Positions 45,667 through 59,408 of a stretch of 64,000 nt of DNA are shown in pieces (the first letter of the stretch is position 1; each line of letters opens with the position of its first letter). Position numbers and translations under genes: made by a program. The notes under the pieces are model-generated. The model was not told the DNA's origin and did no database searches. It saw nothing but the letters and a program-made list of their open reading frames with translations. Source of the stretch: Macrolepiota albuminosa (taxonomy: Eukaryota > Basidiomycota > Agaricomycetes > Agaricales > Agaricaceae); NCBI GenBank assembly GCA_027475525.1, contig JAMWFC010000055.1:972212-1036211 (forward strand). Direction: 5' to 3'.

Positions 45667-47808
45667 GTTGGGAACTTTAGAGGATCTCTCTCTCATTTAG
45701 ACACTTGAACAACTGAAAACAAGACTTCGAATTCGCTATTAGCCTTGGCGTCTGCCATATCCCTAGAGCGTATCAATTTAAGGGCCGGAAACATCATGTA
45801 GACGCGGCCCTTGGGCAGCGTGCTGGAGTCTGGACACCGAGGCTGTTCTTAAAGTCCTTTCTCTTTACCTCCGATCCTTCGATCTCGTCTCGGTTTGAGC
45901 CTTTCGATGTCGTTGGCCGGGTCTTCCCAACTTCGACTTTTTGCTCAGGCAGCGGCTTAGAAAGAATGGCGTCCCCAAGACTTCGTAAGTAGATGCTTTG
46001 AGATCCCCAGTGTTCAGTCCTGGCGATGGTACTTCAAACCTAGGGTATTGCCGTATCCGTGCTGTCTCTGTTACAGATCCTGGCCCACGGGCATCGAAGG
46101 AATAGCTCATCGCTATATTTACGGAAGTATTTAAACATCGAGTTGTGTCCCAATATGTTCCCAACTTCGGCTTAGCCTGAATGGAACTTCTTTGCTCCTG
46201 GCTTGCTCTGGATATCAAAATACTATAGTTGTTAAGTTGTGAAAAATCATATAAAGTGCTCTGTGCTGACGAATATAAGTCTGCCAAGATGACGTTCATA
46301 CGGAATATGATATCTGGATATCCGAAGTATATGGGTTTACGGCTATCAGGATCCATGAGCGCTTCATCTATGCTCTTTTCGATTGCCAACATTGATGATT
46401 GTATGTCTCGTGCACAGTCTGCAAAAGCTGTAACGCCTGCCAATCGTCTTGAATGGCCACAAGGCCCATCCAAAAAACAGAGGTACGGGCAAGCAGTGCT
46501 ATTCGAGGGAGACCTGGACGTGTTTTTCCTATCCTTGTTGACTGGACGTTGCTCTGTCGCAAATCTATATCGGGTATGGATAATCACCAGGTCGCATAGG
46601 GGTTGATCCAAGCAACAGTTTTCCGTGATTGATTTACTCCTATACCCCACGGGGCTTTGCCTTCTACTCGTGTGCAGTGTGGTGAAGCTTGTATCTACTA
46701 GCTCTCCAAGCAACGTTTTCCAAAGCGTCGTCTGCCATCTTCACACACAATGGAGAGAAACTGCCTTTCTTCGATTTAGCTTGACTCGAGTTGAATGAAA
46801 TTCCCGAAAGAGAACCACCCGGCGCGTGGAATTTGAAGCACTGCCGACTTTTTACCAGTTGTTGATTGAGCGCTTTGCTGTGTGTTCCTTTGTGGAATTG
46901 GCTGGCCGATTATACAAAGATGGATTGCGAGCGCAGCCTTCGCAGAGAAGCGACGCGTTTTAGGTGCTGTGTAACTGGCCCATGGAGAAGAACATTGTAC
47001 AGGCACGGAAATTTATCATTCCTTCTATGTATCATAAACGTCGCTAACAAACTTCCTCCCCAGCGCGCTGTCGAATGGAGAGACCCTTGATGATGTTGTC
47101 AAAGGGGACTTGATTATGTATGGGAAAGAAATACCGGAATCACCAACTAGAGAGTTGCAGGAGGCGGTGCTTGATGAAGGCTCGTGCCTTGTTGTAAAAA
47201 ATTCTAGGTCGTGAGAGCTCATGCTACGCCGTGGTGTTTGTGTTGTGGTTCTACTGTCGATAAGGAACGAGTTCAGGCCTTGATAATGTCTCACGCAGTG
47301 TTAAATTCTCAAGGAGACTGTGCAATGAAGGCGAGCTTTTGAATATCCAAAGTACATGGAAAGAGGGTGTTCGACAATGTCGCAAGCAGTTCAAGTACGG
47401 ATACCTTCGAACCCCTGATTTCAGCCTTGTTTCTCGAGGAAAAGGTTGTATGATAATTGTCGTGTGACCTTTCACGAGGTGACTGAAGGAGATCCAAGGG
47501 TCTCACGACGACTCGTCTCTTGTTTCAAATACTGAACGAACGTGCGTTGTTGAGGAGTCTATTTTGAGCTTAACCGCTAGCCATATATGCACATGAATCA
47601 CGCGACACATGGATTTTAACGGAACATATATAAAAAGTTTCCTATGAATTATAAATGGTAAATTGACATGGATTGTATGGCATGTCATATGGATCATACA
47701 TATTACTCAAACATACTACAGCATAAAAGCAGAATAGTGCAGATACATAACATAAGATAGTGAGTAAGGCCATGGACAATCACGAGAAGGGGGACAACAT
47801 GTTCCTCT
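45667..47808. other. Stretch with only doubtful open frames
   Basis: The longest frame is minus 45865-46713 (282 codons open, no ATG near its 5' end, internal first ATG at about 46380). Its length is unusual for chance, but nothing in it is recognisable. The ATG of MADDALENVAWRAS (near 46738, minus) lies just upstream in another frame. Another open frame at minus 47025-47294 is Ser/Thr-rich. They could be exons of one unrecognised or decayed minus-strand gene. Confidence 0.3.
45865..46713 (-). CDS. Doubtful hypothetical open frame / gene remnant
   Basis: Not recognised. 282 open codons without an ATG at the start. It includes DCARDIQSSMLAIEKSIDEA and FGYPDIIFRMNVILADLYSS, and ends in a basic run SKLGRPGQRHRKAQTETRSK. 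It could be an internal exon of a gene whose 5' exon is MADDALENVAWRAS just upstream. Antisense open frames of over 100 codons overlap it, so coding is not secure. Confidence 0.22.
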   Translation of the reverse strand: MLGELVDTSFTTLHTSRRQSPVGYRSKSITENCCLDQPLCDLVIIHTRYRFATEQRPVNKDRKNTSRSPSNSTACPYLCFLDGPCGHSRRLAGVTAFADCARDIQSSMLAIEKSIDEALMDPDSRKPIYFGYPDIIFRMNVILADLYSSAQSTLYDFSQLNNYSILISRASQEQRSSIQAKPKLGTYWDTTRCLNTSVNIAMSYSFDARGPGSVTETARIRQYPRFEVPSPGLNTGDLKASTYEVLGTPFFLSRCLSKKSKLGRPGQRHRKAQTETRSKDRR

Positions 47809-48414
47809 CTAGACACACCTGCTCCAGTTGCATCCGTCGCAGCAATCTTGACCCTCTATCGAGTTGGGGCAACTGCATACCCCTAAGAAACAGTTCGTCA
47901 GACCCAAATATGTAAAGAGTCTCTGCATATCAAATGACACATGAGCAATTTGCGAGCAAGTGACAAGAATAATGGCACACTGACACAGCAGATACTTTCA
48001 GACTCTACCGCACCGCCACGAAGTCGAAGGCGACGCCTATCAGCGTGGACGATGACGGGTATCTGCGAAGGGCTCATAAACGGGGCATTGTAACACGGGC
48101 CACGCGTGATCTGTGAACCGGTCCCGTCAGACTGGCTGCTGAACGTTGAACGAGTATTCCTGTGATGTCAAGAGCACCTTGGAGTCAACCACAGACCTCT
48201 CGTTGTCCGCGATGTCGTCTGGCTCGCAAGAGAGTGCCGTTGAGAAGATGGGTTCAGCTGTTGTGCCGGCGGAACCACGCTTTCTCAAGTCAACGGGTAA
48301 AGAGGATTGACGAAACGTATCGTGTGGCTTCAAGTTCTCGAGGGGTTTGGTCAGTCGTGGCGGGACAAGACGAAGGTCACACCTTGCGTTGCGAAACTTG
48401 GAGTGACCCCGCAC
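47809..48414 (-). CDS. Tentative small protein with a cysteine-rich C-terminal tail
   Basis: Not recognised and built by hand. The final exon (stop at 47809-47811) follows a good 3' splice site (CTGACGAACTGTTTCTTAG) and reads VCSCPNSIEGQDCCDGCNWS then RCV: six Cys in 22 residues. Upstream, an open exon (about 48010-48160) reads GSQITRGPCYNAPFMSPSQI and VHADRRRLRLRGGAVESE. Its donor (GTATCT) gives the right phase to enter the Cys exon. A further upstream open region (to about 48414) has SAGTTAEPIFSTALSCEPDD and could join through a 40-nt intron. The start codon is unresolved and no signal peptide is seen. Alternatively the last exon read alone from an ATG at 47926-47928 gives a 39-residue peptide. 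Confidence 0.28.
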
Positions 48415-49110
48415 GGGTCTGGACCAAGGGTATGCGACTCATCGAAGAAACTAAGGTCGATGGTGGTGGTAAAAGATAGCATGCTTCAAGTTGATTTCCG
48501 AATTATATACCCGGTGGGCGCCTATGTATTTATATCGAGCAGGCCATATGTCGACGTCTTTGCATCTGACGATAACATTGAATCAGGGTTCAAGGCAATG
48601 TGGGGGCGGGTTGAGTCGCGTGTGTCACGTGGATTGCTTCTTACCGACTTGCTTACAAAAGTCATCTCAACGTTTCTTTACTAGCGACCTATGCGCACCT
48701 CAATCGAGCACTCGCGATATACTGGTTCGAAAGCTCTCTTCTTCAGTTCAGGGGAAGCTGCGCATTGGACATGACAGCCCCCAGGATTACGTAAGGTACA
48801 GCATTCGGCCAGACCTGCTGTTATTGTATTCCTTTATTGTATTCTTTGTAGTTGACGCAGATCTCCATGGGGCTTTCGACATGGTGCTAGACAAAGAATG
48901 AGAACATATCAATAAGCAAATCGTTGATGGCGGCGTTGATCAAGTCAATGGGACGTGCATGCGCCTTTGTGACGTAATTTCCATTCCATAGTGAACCGTC
49001 ATTGTACTATTAATCTTTAAAGCACAATGGCAGTTGGTTACTGGCTTCCCTTCTCTTGTCCTACTTCTTAGCATTTCTCCCGTTTCGCCGTCGCTGGTCG
49101 ACCTCTGGCA
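48415..49110. other. Intergenic, PRM1 promoter side
   Basis: A 136-codon plus-strand frame (48491-48901) exists but shows no motif. The last 200 bp must contain the PRM1 promoter and 5' UTR. Confidence 0.35.
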
Positions 49111-52100
49111 ATGTCTGCATGGAACACTCCACCCCCGACTTACGACCCTCCCTCATCGTCGACCCTTACGCCCTACCTTCAACTCTCTCATATTCTCTCC
49201 CTCGCATGGCTGGCATATCCTATTCTCTCTCTTATCTTCGTGGCTTTTAGGCTCCAGCTCTCTCTGGCTTCAGCCCAGGATAATATAGCAAATGCAAAGA
49301 GCAATCTTCTCGCGAGTTGCCAGGCCGCGGAAAAGGCCGCGACTTCAGCAGCTAGCATGCCGCGGTATATGGCCATTGCGTCCAACGATCAATTCGCGGA
49401 TATCGTCAACGGTTCACTCAATGCTGCACGCGCAACACTCGTGTTAGCATTGACTGCGATGGAAGGCATTATCAATTTCATCATCGATCTCTACCGTTCG
49501 ACTTTTCTCTGTTTCCTGGAATTGGTTGTCCGAGGTGGACTGGAAGTTTTAATTGGTGCAGTGAACGAGGCAAGTTTTTTACGTGTAAAATATTTGATGT
49601 CACTCAATTTTCGTAAAGCTCAACAACCTTGTGCACAACGCCGCGACTGGTCTTCGAGATAGTATCCAGAACGATATCTCTTCCGCCAATAGCGTCATAC
49701 AGTCAGCTATTGATGCAATTAACAAGGTCAACCCATTTAGTGATATCAAAGTCCCGACCATACCGGTTCCCAACTTGGATGCTTTGGCCAATGTCACTCT
49801 GCCTGACAGTTTCACTCAAGCCTTGACTAACCTCAACAACTCCATTCCGACCGTTGCTCAGATCAAGGACGAGATCGAAAGCATGTGTGTTTGTCTGTTG
49901 TTTCCGCCTCCTTGTTTGTGTACTCATTCAAGTCTTGTAGCGTGGACCAGCCCTTTGAACTTTTGAAGAAGGACATCAATGACACTTTTGGTGCCATCAC
50001 GTTCGACGCGTCCGTTCTCCCTGTCCCTCAGCTGAACGCGCTCACTTTTTGCAACGATATGGATTTGTCAGTCGTTGACGATGTTGGTCACGATATAATC
50101 CAGACCGCGAAAATTGGAACAATTATCTTGATTGTCCTTGCTCTTGTTCTCATTGGTCTCAACTGTCTGCTGGAGTGGTATAAATGGTGTTGCATGAAGA
50201 AACATCTGGAATATACCCGTCAGGCTTGGCTTTCCGACCCTACCATGGTTCATGACAAAGTCGCTTCATCACCCACCGTCACATTGACCGACCATAACCT
50301 AATGATGCTTAACGCCAGTTCGGCACACCCACTGCTGACGCGTATCGGAAACAACATTTCAAAACTCTTTCGCCTTACTCCAATCCAACACACACACCTC
50401 CAGTGGTTCTTCCACTACGTCTTCCACCCTCCGGCGCTGGCTTGTCTTTTAATTGGTCTTATTGGTCTTTTGTCCATCCAAATTCAGCTTGCAGCGATGG
50501 GTCCACTGATAAACAAGTACCAGCAGCGCTCCGCCGACGTGACAGCTGACTTTTCCAACACCATCTTCACCGCCGTGAACGGGAGCATGTACAATCAGTC
50601 CGCGACTTATGCCAATGAAGTCAATGCGCGCGTTGACTCTATCCAAACGACAATTAACGAGGGCGTGTTCGGCTGGGTCAACACGACTACTGTGTCCCTC
50701 AACACGACCATTAATAATTTCTATGAGGATGTCCAAAAAGCAGTCAACACAGTGTTCGGTGGCACTATCCTCGAAACACCGGCAAATGACTTTATTAGAT
50801 GCTTCATTGGAACCAAGGTCGATGCCATTGAGAATGCCCTTACGTTCTTGCACGATAACCTCGTCGTCAACATGCCACGCATGAACGACTCAGCACTTGT
50901 CCTTTCCCAGGCTTCGATCAACGAAGCTACACAGCCCATCGCCGCAGCAGCCCTCGGCAGCGGCGACGGCACCGACGACAACGAAGGACTCATAATGAAA
51001 CTCGTCCATGCTTACGCCGAGTCACTCGAAAAAGAACGAGTGATGTTCGGTATCTTCCTTGGTATATGGGGCTTTGTTGTTATTATGGCGTTGTGCATTA
51101 TTCTCTGGAATACTTGCGGCAAACGCTTGGTTATGATGCGCAAACGCAGAAGGTTTGAACGCGAGCAGCGGTCGGGTATCAATGGACTTGTCGTGCCGTT
51201 CCGTATGTCGCTCACGCCTGGAGAGAAGGGCGCGAGTCCTTCCCTTACAGCGAGCCATTTGGACTTGCCGTCGTTCACGCCCTTGGCATCCCCTAGAGGC
51301 GGTGCATTCTGGCCGTTCAGCTTCAGTCGGAACGCGTCCTCTTCGCCGGCAGCTTCGAGAACGAACTTAGCCACGATTTCACCTCGGCCTAATGAGGCTG
51401 AGCAGATCGGAAGTGGAACCTCGTGGGGTGGGGCGTTGAAACAAAAGTTTGTTGCCACGCCTGCGAATAAACTCAAGGCGATTGGCAAGAAGTCCATGGG
51501 TAAAGAAGTGTTAGTTGCCGATCAGTCTGTTTCCGGCGGGAAGGCAGCTTCAAAGTTCGAGAATGGCGGGGAAGGTTCTAATGGAAAGAATACCACTTGG
51601 TTCGAACGCATGGCGTCGATGCTCGACAAGGAAAAGTCGACAGATGCGACGGAGACACGTCGGAAACTGAATATTTCCATCTCGCCACCCGACTCGGACA
51701 AGGGCGTATCGACTACGCGTGTGCTTTCTTCCAGGTGGTCCTCGTCCCCGGTCGAATCCAGTTCGCCGTGGAAGAATTTGATTAAGAGTCCTCCCATGCA
51801 GACGGCTGTGTTTTCAGCTCGCCAGGGGCCTAATGATTCCCCGTCCCCGACGGACGCTGGGCGCTCAGAGACTCTTTCGACCCCGCCAGTGGAACATACG
51901 CCCTTCGCTCCACCCATCCACGCCGGCTTCGAAGATTCTCGCTACCCAAATCTCCGCAACCCCCCTCCGGCACCGCCACCCAGTGTCTCTTTCGCTGTCC
52001 CAGACAACGCTCCCAAACCGCCGTCTCCTGACCGCTCCCGCTCCTCCCTAGCCGTGCCTTCTACGCCACCTGATAATACCCCGATAACGAGATTCCTTAC

Positions 52101-52245
52101 AAGTATCAATGCGCGCCAGTCTGCCTCGGCGGATCCGTTCGTCACGCCTTTTGATGATGAATGCAAGGTTACGATCGCTCAGCCTGCAATAACGCGCAAG
52201 AGTATTCCAACGAATCCGTTCCTTGGTCCGCAGCTCGCGGTGTGA
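49111..52245 (+). CDS. PRM1: Plasma membrane fusion protein Prm1
   Basis: Known: Prm1 stabilises plasma-membrane fusion during mating in fungi. Seen: three exons, 49111-49569, 49619-49884 and 49941-52245, encoding 1009 residues. TM1 lies near residues 25-47 ([20 protein letters not shown]). A first ectodomain with amphipathic helices ([20 protein letters not shown]) follows. TM2 is [20 protein letters not shown] followed by [20 protein letters not shown], a family signature. TM3 is [21 protein letters not shown] second Asn-glycosylation-rich ectodomain ([22 protein letters not shown]) with Cys (FIRCFIG) follows. TM4 is [20 protein letters not shown]. The last about 370 residues are a Ser/Pro-rich cytoplasmic tail. 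Intron 1 appears to use a GC donor (GAG|GCAAGT). No frame correction is needed. Confidence 0.92.
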
Positions 52246-53054
52246 TTTCCCTGCATTGTGTCATTGACGGCTGCATCCCTTCCCTCTTGTCATTCACTGG
52301 CTAGTTACGGTGCCGAAGTATGAGTTCACGATTCATTGATGATGATGAATATTATTAAGGACTTGATATTGATGTATACATTACATTTAATTTTTCCCCT
52401 GCATAGTCCTCTTCTCTGTAGCTGATAGATGCATACGCACCCACGCACTTCGCATCGCATGCATTCTTGAATGACCAGTGTATTTCTACTGGAGTTTGGT
52501 GAAAACCCTGGTTGGAAACTTATGATATTGTAACGACTTACATAGCATACTTAGTAGTCGTCCTCTTGAGGATCAAGATCCACGTTCAAGTTGTAAGCTG
52601 TCGTGCACTTTTCGTCTTGAAATGCATGATGCGTTGTTTGATAAGGTAGGCACCGACAACATGACGAGATTATAAAGACCAGTCATCGTAAGCCTTGATC
52701 GAGATCTATTAAATGATACCTATTGGAAGAATGGATGCGTCTGAGCCTGAGTGAAGGGTTGAGTAACACTCTCCTGTGGATAAAATTGTTGAAAATACGA
52801 AGGGCGAGTCTTGTAAAATAATCTGTATTACGCAATTAGACCTGCCCCGGAATAAATAGACTCGAGCTCCGGCAAGGACGATGAGGGGCGGGGCGGGAAG
52901 GGGGAAAAAAGAAAAGAGGGGCACGTTCTCGTAAAAATCGTGGTGGTCGTTTTCAGAGGAAAGGATGGAAAAAAAGACTGGTTCCAGTCGCGAAGGTGTC
53001 GCGGCAGAATGGCGGTTTTTTGCAGTCTCTTTGGTAGTCGAAACGTCGACATAG

Positions 53055-53349
53055 CCAAAAACGGTCAGCGCAGATCACTGACCCATCACTGATTCTTGTA
53101 TGTGGCGAACTCCTCACAATCGAGGAGTTTTCACGACTTCATACGGTAGTATGTAGAAGTCAATATTCATGTGGGAATTCACAGCGCGAATGCAAAACGG
53201 TCCAGATCTAGGACAGAGAAGAACAGCAAAGATTGCTTGGATAGATGATAGCGCCACTAGGATTGGAAGGATTCGAACACAAACGCGGCCGTGTGCAAAA
53301 GGGCGACGGGGGACAAAGTGACTGCTCTGAATCAAAAAGCGAGTGGAGC
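53055..53349 (-). repeat. Diverged inverted repeat, copy A
   Basis: The reverse complement matches 59587-59893 at roughly 75-80% by eye. Long shared runs include GGCGCTATCATCTATCCA and GATTGTGAGGAGTTCGCCAC followed by ATACAAG. It contains a tRNA B-box-like GTTCGAATCC on minus. No open frame is kept in both copies. Confidence 0.75.
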
Positions 53350-56300
53350 TGTGACGTACGATTGCCCGAACACGTTTTATTGATGGAGCCATCTGCAAGG
53401 TACTTATTCGCCAGATTCAAACAGAATACTTCGCCTGGCATTTGGACAACCCTCCTTTTTTTTAAGGACGTCGAGTCGGCAGACCAATTATTCTGATGAT
53501 TTGGTGGACAACAATCTATACAATATCGTCACGCTAGAAAATAAGGGCTCCAGCGGCGATTTTGTAAGTAAAGTAACAGAATTGTTGAGTAGGTAGAATT
53601 ATTGCCGAGCAGCATGATCGGTGCCATCAGGCTATGCATGATTTTCTTCGCAGCATTGTGAACGGGCCGCCGTGACTAGCTGTATTCGCTTAGTTTGTAG
53701 ATGGATCTGCAATTGATACATTGCTTAATTGGTTAAAGAAACCTTTCAAGCCTCCAGGCAGCGAGGCGTCCCTTGTGCAAGTAGGGCGAACAAGGAGAAT
53801 GCGCCGACCAAAAGCGAGTCAGGTTGAATAGGACACCCGAAAAAATGTGTGGGCATGATATATGAAAGGCAATGCTGTTCGTCTGGCTGGCGGGCGACCA
53901 GATTTTTACTGTGGGATAGATAAAATGATATTGGAAGTTGGACAACCTATTGGGAATTGACAAATTTATGCTGACTTCCATCGGCCCATAAATAATCATC
54001 GGTATCTGTCTTAACAGGTCCCCCAACATTGGCTATCGTAATTTGCGCTTCCTCGATCTATTAAAACGTCCACGCAAAGGGTACACTCCACTTACGGGAA
54101 GCGACGAGAGATGTCTCCTTGGGATCAGCGGGTACACAATGCCTTCCTCTAAACACATCCCAGAAGTTTGGACTCATCTCATAAGGTGATCATATCTCGG
54201 TACAGAAAACATGCAGAGAGAAGTCGATGTGATCACCTCGAGCTACGCTTTCACTTGCGTAACACATTTACGGGAATCCAGCCAGAACCAAGTCGCACCA
54301 CGCTACATCGAGGGTTTGTTTAGTATTCGCCGCGGAATTATACAATACCAGGACATGTTGACACGCTTGGTGCAAATAAGATAATGCTCCAGTCAAAGGC
54401 GTTTGCCAATCAATTGAAAGTGAAGCATTATACGACACTGCACTCCGTGTTTACAGGTGCTTGAAAAGCTACTCTGCCCCGGAGCTTAGACCGCCAATTC
54501 TGCTTATGAGGACTCTGGAATTGTCGCACAATCTTCCCGGAAACTGGATTTTGGCAACTCCTTGCTAACCACGAAGGTTCAGCGTTCCGGTCGTATGAAG
54601 CTCCAAGACCGATGACTATATTGGCCGACTTCTTCAATTCGTTTCATCGTAGAATGAGAGGTGGCGAGTTTTTAGTTGAACGGAGGAGCATGAAGACTGC
54701 CTTTGCGTAAATGGAAAGTGGCCATGCCGTCATTCACAGAATCCCCATTTCATATGCATTTTACCGTTCCCGGGAATTCTCGACCTGTTCAACAAGTGCC
54801 AATTGTCGCCAGCTAGGCCAAGGTCCTCTTGTCGCGCAGAATGAAGTCCCGACTGCATAGCTAAACAGAGTACTCTTTGTTCAGTTCGAGATGATAACTG
54901 GATAGTGGACCTGCTCTGGTATGCTTTGTTCTCTCATAATTGCACGTTGAAGGTGATTGGGCAATGATCGTTATCCCGTTGGTGAGGCCAAGGAGCGGTG
55001 ACAAGGTTCGTTTCGGGATTGGATACTCGTGTAAGACGATGAACCAAGATTGTAGTTCAACCTATCCTTCGTCGGCTTTCTTGACCCCCAGACCAACGAG
55101 TCCATTGCTGGGAGTGGGTTCATGGAGTTGATAACAATCCATCGTCGGAAGAATGGTGATGGTCTCTGATAGGCACCAATTGAGAGCAGCAAGTCGTCGG
55201 TTGAAGATATCATGAACAGTGGACAAACCATGGGACTGTCTCTGATGTTATCCACCCCACCATCCTAGGACTCCCTGAATTACTTCCAACAAAAGCTCAT
55301 TGTCTCCAACTAATGCGCGAATGCACGATTCCTCTCGGTGACTCATTTGTCATCCCATAACCAAAAGCTTAATTCATCGGTTAGGTTGGGTCAAAAGCAC
55401 CAGTCTTCAATTTGACTTACCAGCGGAGCTGCCATTGGACACACTGACATTCTCGTTCTCCCATCAATTTATGCATCTTCTTGGTTGTCGATAATGAAGT
55501 GGAGCTGTCGACATATCAGAAGCCTTGGGCGGTGTTGGTAAGCATGAACATTTTTTTCCGAACCTATTTGTTGCAAACTGATGTGTGTTTCTCAGGACTC
55601 GGCATTGTCTCCATCCAGAACCAACAGTAAGAGAAGGGTCAGAAGCTAAGAATGTCAAGGACATGCTAAGTATGGACACACCCATTCTTTTCGCCGTCTT
55701 CCGCATAAACTTCCTATGGGATAAATGGGTATTTCGACACTGCTATAGGGCCAAGTTTATGCCCTCAATTTCTAGCTGAATAGGGAAAAGTATGAATCCT
55801 TACAATTCAAGTCATTGCTGGACACGTCACCGATACCACAGGCCCATCCACCATGCCGTCCTTGGACACCCTCGAACAGCTCGAATAGGAGCCGCAGTCA
55901 CCAGCCAATATCTCCGTTTACCAAGTCTTGTTTGCCACATCGGATCAGATATCTAGCGAGGTAGGAGTTAAGGGTATTGTTCTCAAGGTTGTAGGTGGAT
56001 TATGGATGAACTGACATAACAGTATTTCTCGTTATAGCCAAACACTCAGAGCAAGTCCGTCAGATGTTCTAGCTAAAGCCTGTTTAGCATTTGCTAGAGG
56101 GCATACTGTTATCACGCGCCAAGAGCCAAATCCCGACTTTTTTAGCTAAGAAGCTGAAAGGACAAGAGTGAGAACTCTTTTGCACCCCAGCTTCAAAATT
56201 GAACGCACCAACGTTTTGGTTCTCCATTTGCAGCACTCTTCATGAGTGACCGAGTAACTACAGAAATATGACTTCAGCGACTGATGCATACTTCTAGGGC

Positions 56301-59300
56301 CGAGCTTTCTCTTCCTTCAGGTCATGGGTTCCTGGAAAGACTGTAGCGGTGCAAGGCTGCATCAGGCGAAGCCAAGATTTGTATAATGGACTTTTGAGCT
56401 TCTGCTTGAGAGTATTGATACTCGATGTCGACGTTGTAGGTGAATGATGAACGACGTGTCTTCGACATATCACTGCCGTCGATATCTAGTGTCTCATTAT
56501 TGGTAACCTTGAAAGAAGCGTGCTGTCGCTGGCTGATGCATGTCTTCCAGGTTTAAGGTGGACGTTCCGGTGCCAGAAACACGTCTCGAGCAGCCTTGAC
56601 GCGGTTGTCAGCCTATCGATCCGACCTTGTAAATGAAAGGTGAACATGAACATGCCGTTGTTTCTACGACCGACGTGCATTGAGTATGCTTTCAAATGCA
56701 CCGCAGCATGTTCGAATATCCTTAGACAGTTTCGACATGAGACTGTTTATGCCAAATGTTGTGCATGTGGTCTCAGTATCCAACTCCGGTGTTCTCAGAC
56801 GTATGCTCGAATATACTGACGAAATCGAAATGGACATTCAACCCCGCCGAAGATAATATGTGCCCCGTCGTCAATGCCTCGTGCCTTATGTTTTATGTGT
56901 CGCAGCGAGTGATATTTCAGACTACATCAGACTACATAGTCAATAGTCTTCCTTACTTTCGGACAAACCTTGAAAACAGGAAAGATTCCAACAGCCGATC
57001 GATTGAGACCCAAGGACTGGGCCAAACACTTGGGCTTCTATCAGGAGGTACGTGCCACTCAGAGATGTCATTACCATATTCAGTGACGGCTTGAAGAGAA
57101 CGAAAGGGGACAAAGGCTCGGCAGTGGAAGCCAACAAGTGGTCATGAGTCTGCATGGAAGTTGTTGAGTCACCCTTTGTCACGACACGCGAATTCTTATT
57201 TTCATTGCCTGTCCATTCTTTGACCCCACTGACCGGGGGTTCACTGTCTTCTTTCCTTCTTTCTCACTCCAAAATTTTCACTTGGGCTGCAAGGCGTCTG
57301 CCCCCAACTCTATTGACAAGGAAAATACTTCTCAATCCGGTTTCTCCTAATCTCCTTTTCTGAGGGGTGCTTTATGTGGTAATAGATCGGTTGTACGAAC
57401 GATATCAAGCTTTAGGATTCGGTTGAAGGCGAGTTACACTTCCACAAGTAGGTAGCTTACTCACAGTTATGAAGCTCCCGCTGGCCATAACGTTGCGAGT
57501 TGAAATCTTGATTCAATGATAGCAGTCTCGTTTCCCACATTTCTAGTTCGATACCTCCTTTACCCCGCCTACAGAGGAGCCTGCCTATACCTTTTACAAT
57601 TCAGCACGTACATTGACGCTATCTCATAAAATCCAACATCCTCCACGGACACCGAGCTTTTCCATGGCATCGAAGGTTTGGCATCACCTGCCGCTGTTCG
57701 CAGGTCGAAACAATAGAATCCATATGTCTCTCAGGATCTAATGTTCAATCTTGATTCCACGTTTACGACTGATGTATACTGGGAATCGCTGGGATTTTAT
57801 TTCTTGAAAGCTTATACGTATCGAGTATCCAATATAGGAATGAAGATAATCAATGACCAATGACAGTGTAAGCAAAAACCTTTCGTTGTTATAACGCACA
57901 GCCCAAGACTCTGAATGTCTTCTATTGAGTTTTTATGTGTCGCTGCTTTTCATATCGGTCAAGCTCGAAAGAAATGACAAGACAGTACATCGAGTTTTAA
58001 AAGTACGTCAAATCAAAACATCTGACTTGTTTGGATGTTGAATTGTAACTGCCACAGGACCACTAGTATTCTCGGACGGCTTCCTTCTTATCTCTACATA
58101 GTGTCTCTGCTTAGTGGCGCACATAGAGTTGATATTCATCCGGGTTTTCTACGATATGTCATTGTTGCAGTTACTTCAGGAATACCATTGAGCTCATCTG
58201 GTGAAAGGCCCATGTTGATTCCAGGAGCTTGAAACGAAGAAAACATGAACATGCATTACCAGGTGTTTTTATGTAAATATGATATGGTCATATGCCGGCC
58301 CATCCGACACCGAAAAGGATAGATAGGGACACCGAAAAGGAGAGGGACACCGAGATAAAAATTGTTTCGGCGGAGTTCGGTTTGTCCCAGCTGTCAAACA
58401 AGGGAAAGCGTTGATTCAACATGTTGCCACCGTTCGAATGGTTTCTCATGCTCCATACCTAAATTTCTGGTACTCGAGATTCAACTAAATTATGTCAATG
58501 CCTGAAGTCTATCTGTGTCACATATACAATCGATTATCACCAGAATGAGGGACTCTAACAAGAATTCAATAATGACGAGATCTTTGGTTTCAAGGTTACC
58601 ACGTTCGATATAGAAAAGAAGACGTTACTTGAGTCAAGACAAATGTGTCGACGTACACGCTCAGGAAAAATAGAAGCCTTGACATGCGGTGAATGGGAAG
58701 ACGAGGACCCCGAACGACAGAAGAAATCAATAAATGTGGAGAATACTTGGCCTATTCAGGACATTGGTGACAGAATTAGTGACCGACTATTGCGAGACGC
58801 AAACATATAAAACCACCTTATGTTTCCTGTATCCATCCACACTGCCCCATCTACCGCTTCATCGGATATAATCACCTCGCCCCTATTACTGTCTCGCATA
58901 TCTATACAGTTCGCTGCTGCTTTGTTCGTCCAGCGGTCAAGGTCCCTGTACTATACTCCGGCACGCTGACTGTATTGACCGTTTACAATCCATGATCTTC
59001 ACTGGGACCTTGGTCGAGGTTCATCCACCCCCGTGTTGTACTCTGTCTGTTGACTACCACTCATATTGAAGGGGACGTCTCGAGAGTACATTACCATGGG
59101 AATGGAGGACTTCGACCATGATCACTGTGTTGTCCGGAGAAGTAGCGGGAAGCAATGTCGCTGCCACTTTGTCATGTCTCTTTCAACATGCAAACCAACA
59201 GCTATGGAGGAAAATGTTCCGCCATAATTGTTCTATTCCCATACAAGCACTTTACATTTCAACGATTGAGGTAGTTGGCGATGGTCGTCGCGGTTTCCAC

Positions 59301-59408
59301 TAAGTACGCAACGGACTAAGCCTCATGCTATTGAATGGATGTAGTGATAAGTTAAATAATTTGAGGTACAAATAAAGACAAATGGCACCATCAGTAGCAA
59401 ATACAATT

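Noticed and set aside
47626..47700. Small AT-rich repeats (ACATGGAT/ATGGATCAT) as a regulatory array
   Set aside because: Too short and irregular. Expected in AT-rich DNA.
48491..48901. 136-codon plus-strand open frame as a gene
   Set aside because: Composition looks random, there is no domain, and neighbouring frames are equally open.
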